A stretch of 64,000 nucleotides of DNA from Prionace glauca (Eukaryota; Chordata; Chondrichthyes; Carcharhiniformes; Carcharhinidae). Numbering within the stretch: the first letter of the stretch is position 1; every line of letters begins with the position of its first letter. The position numbers were made by a program, and so were the translations under genes. Shown here piece by piece: positions 63,851-64,000 of this stretch. The notes under the pieces were generated by a model. That model saw nothing but the letters and a program-made list of their open reading frames with translations, was not told the origin of the DNA and made no database searches. Location of the stretch: contig CM075729.1 in assembly GCA_037974335.1 (NCBI GenBank), positions 104,704,799 to 104,768,798 of the forward strand, written 5' to 3'.

Positions 63851-64000
63851 ATAGAACATAGAACATTACAGCACAAACAGGCCATTCGGCCCTCGAGTTG
63901 CGCCGATCACATCAACCCCACCAACCTATAGACCTATCTATAACCCCCAATCCCATTAAACCCCATATACTCATCCAGAAGTCTTTTAAAAGACCCCAGC
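63851..64000 (-). mobile_element. CR1 LINE, subfamily B, 3' end running off the window
   Basis: In complement it has the C-terminal codons (GLLKDFWMSIW-frame DNA equal to the B copies' LGSFKRLLDEYM), 3' UTR GGGCCGAATGGCCTGTTTGT and tail TTCTATG. The sequence is almost identical to 26214-26360, so it is a close relative of that copy. Confidence 0.9.

Noticed and set aside
1-64000. CRISPR array, operon or other prokaryotic system
   Set aside because: No regular spacer array is present; spliced exons, SINEs and LINEs show vertebrate DNA.

Overview
This is vertebrate nuclear DNA, most likely from a cartilaginous fish (shark or ray). That call rests on its repeats: tRNA-derived SINEs of the elasmobranch HE1 type, several subfamilies of CR1-group LINEs whose 3' ends resemble the SINE tails, Penelope-like elements and an L2/Rex-like LINE. 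No prokaryotic gene organisation is present. The species cannot be named from the sequence alone.

The one host gene I can support is an MHC class II beta chain gene on the minus strand. Four exons are readable: leader (21466-21568), beta-1 (16755-17009), Ig-like beta-2 (2824-3105) and connecting peptide/transmembrane (1443-1559). All three introns between them are phase 1, all splice sites are GT-AG, and the frame is open throughout. The last cytoplasmic exon or exons were not found. The gene exceeds 20 kb because intron 2 (about 13.6 kb) and intron 1 (about 4.5 kb) have filled with transposons. Upstream of the leader lie a TATA-like box, ten same-orientation CCAAT motifs in about 320 bp, and an X-Y box pair of the MHC class II type. 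No class II alpha gene was found.

The rest is repeat-rich DNA, 22-64 kb being almost entirely so. CR1 LINEs dominate. Two are near full length: 11514-15785, inside the MHC intron, and 58499-62822. One 5'-truncated copy (46382-48090) keeps a 534-codon open reverse-transcriptase frame. Others are 5'-truncated or fragmentary. Older or different elements include L2/Rex-like LINEs, a second L2/jockey-like RT family, Penelope-like elements with a GIY-YIG region, a PIF/Harbinger transposase with its DDE codons in one frame, a fossil Ty3/gypsy pol region, three related solo-LTR-like fossils, and HE1-type SINEs.

The striking layout is nesting. Many insertions sit inside another repeat and split it cleanly, so the window records a relative order of element activity. 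Examples are CR1 in opposite-strand CR1 (twice), CR1 in same-strand CR1, CR1 in Penelope in Harbinger-associated DNA (with a 15-bp target duplication), CR1 in L2-like LINE 3' ends (twice), and SINE in CR1. Stretches where I see nothing recognisable are listed as such.
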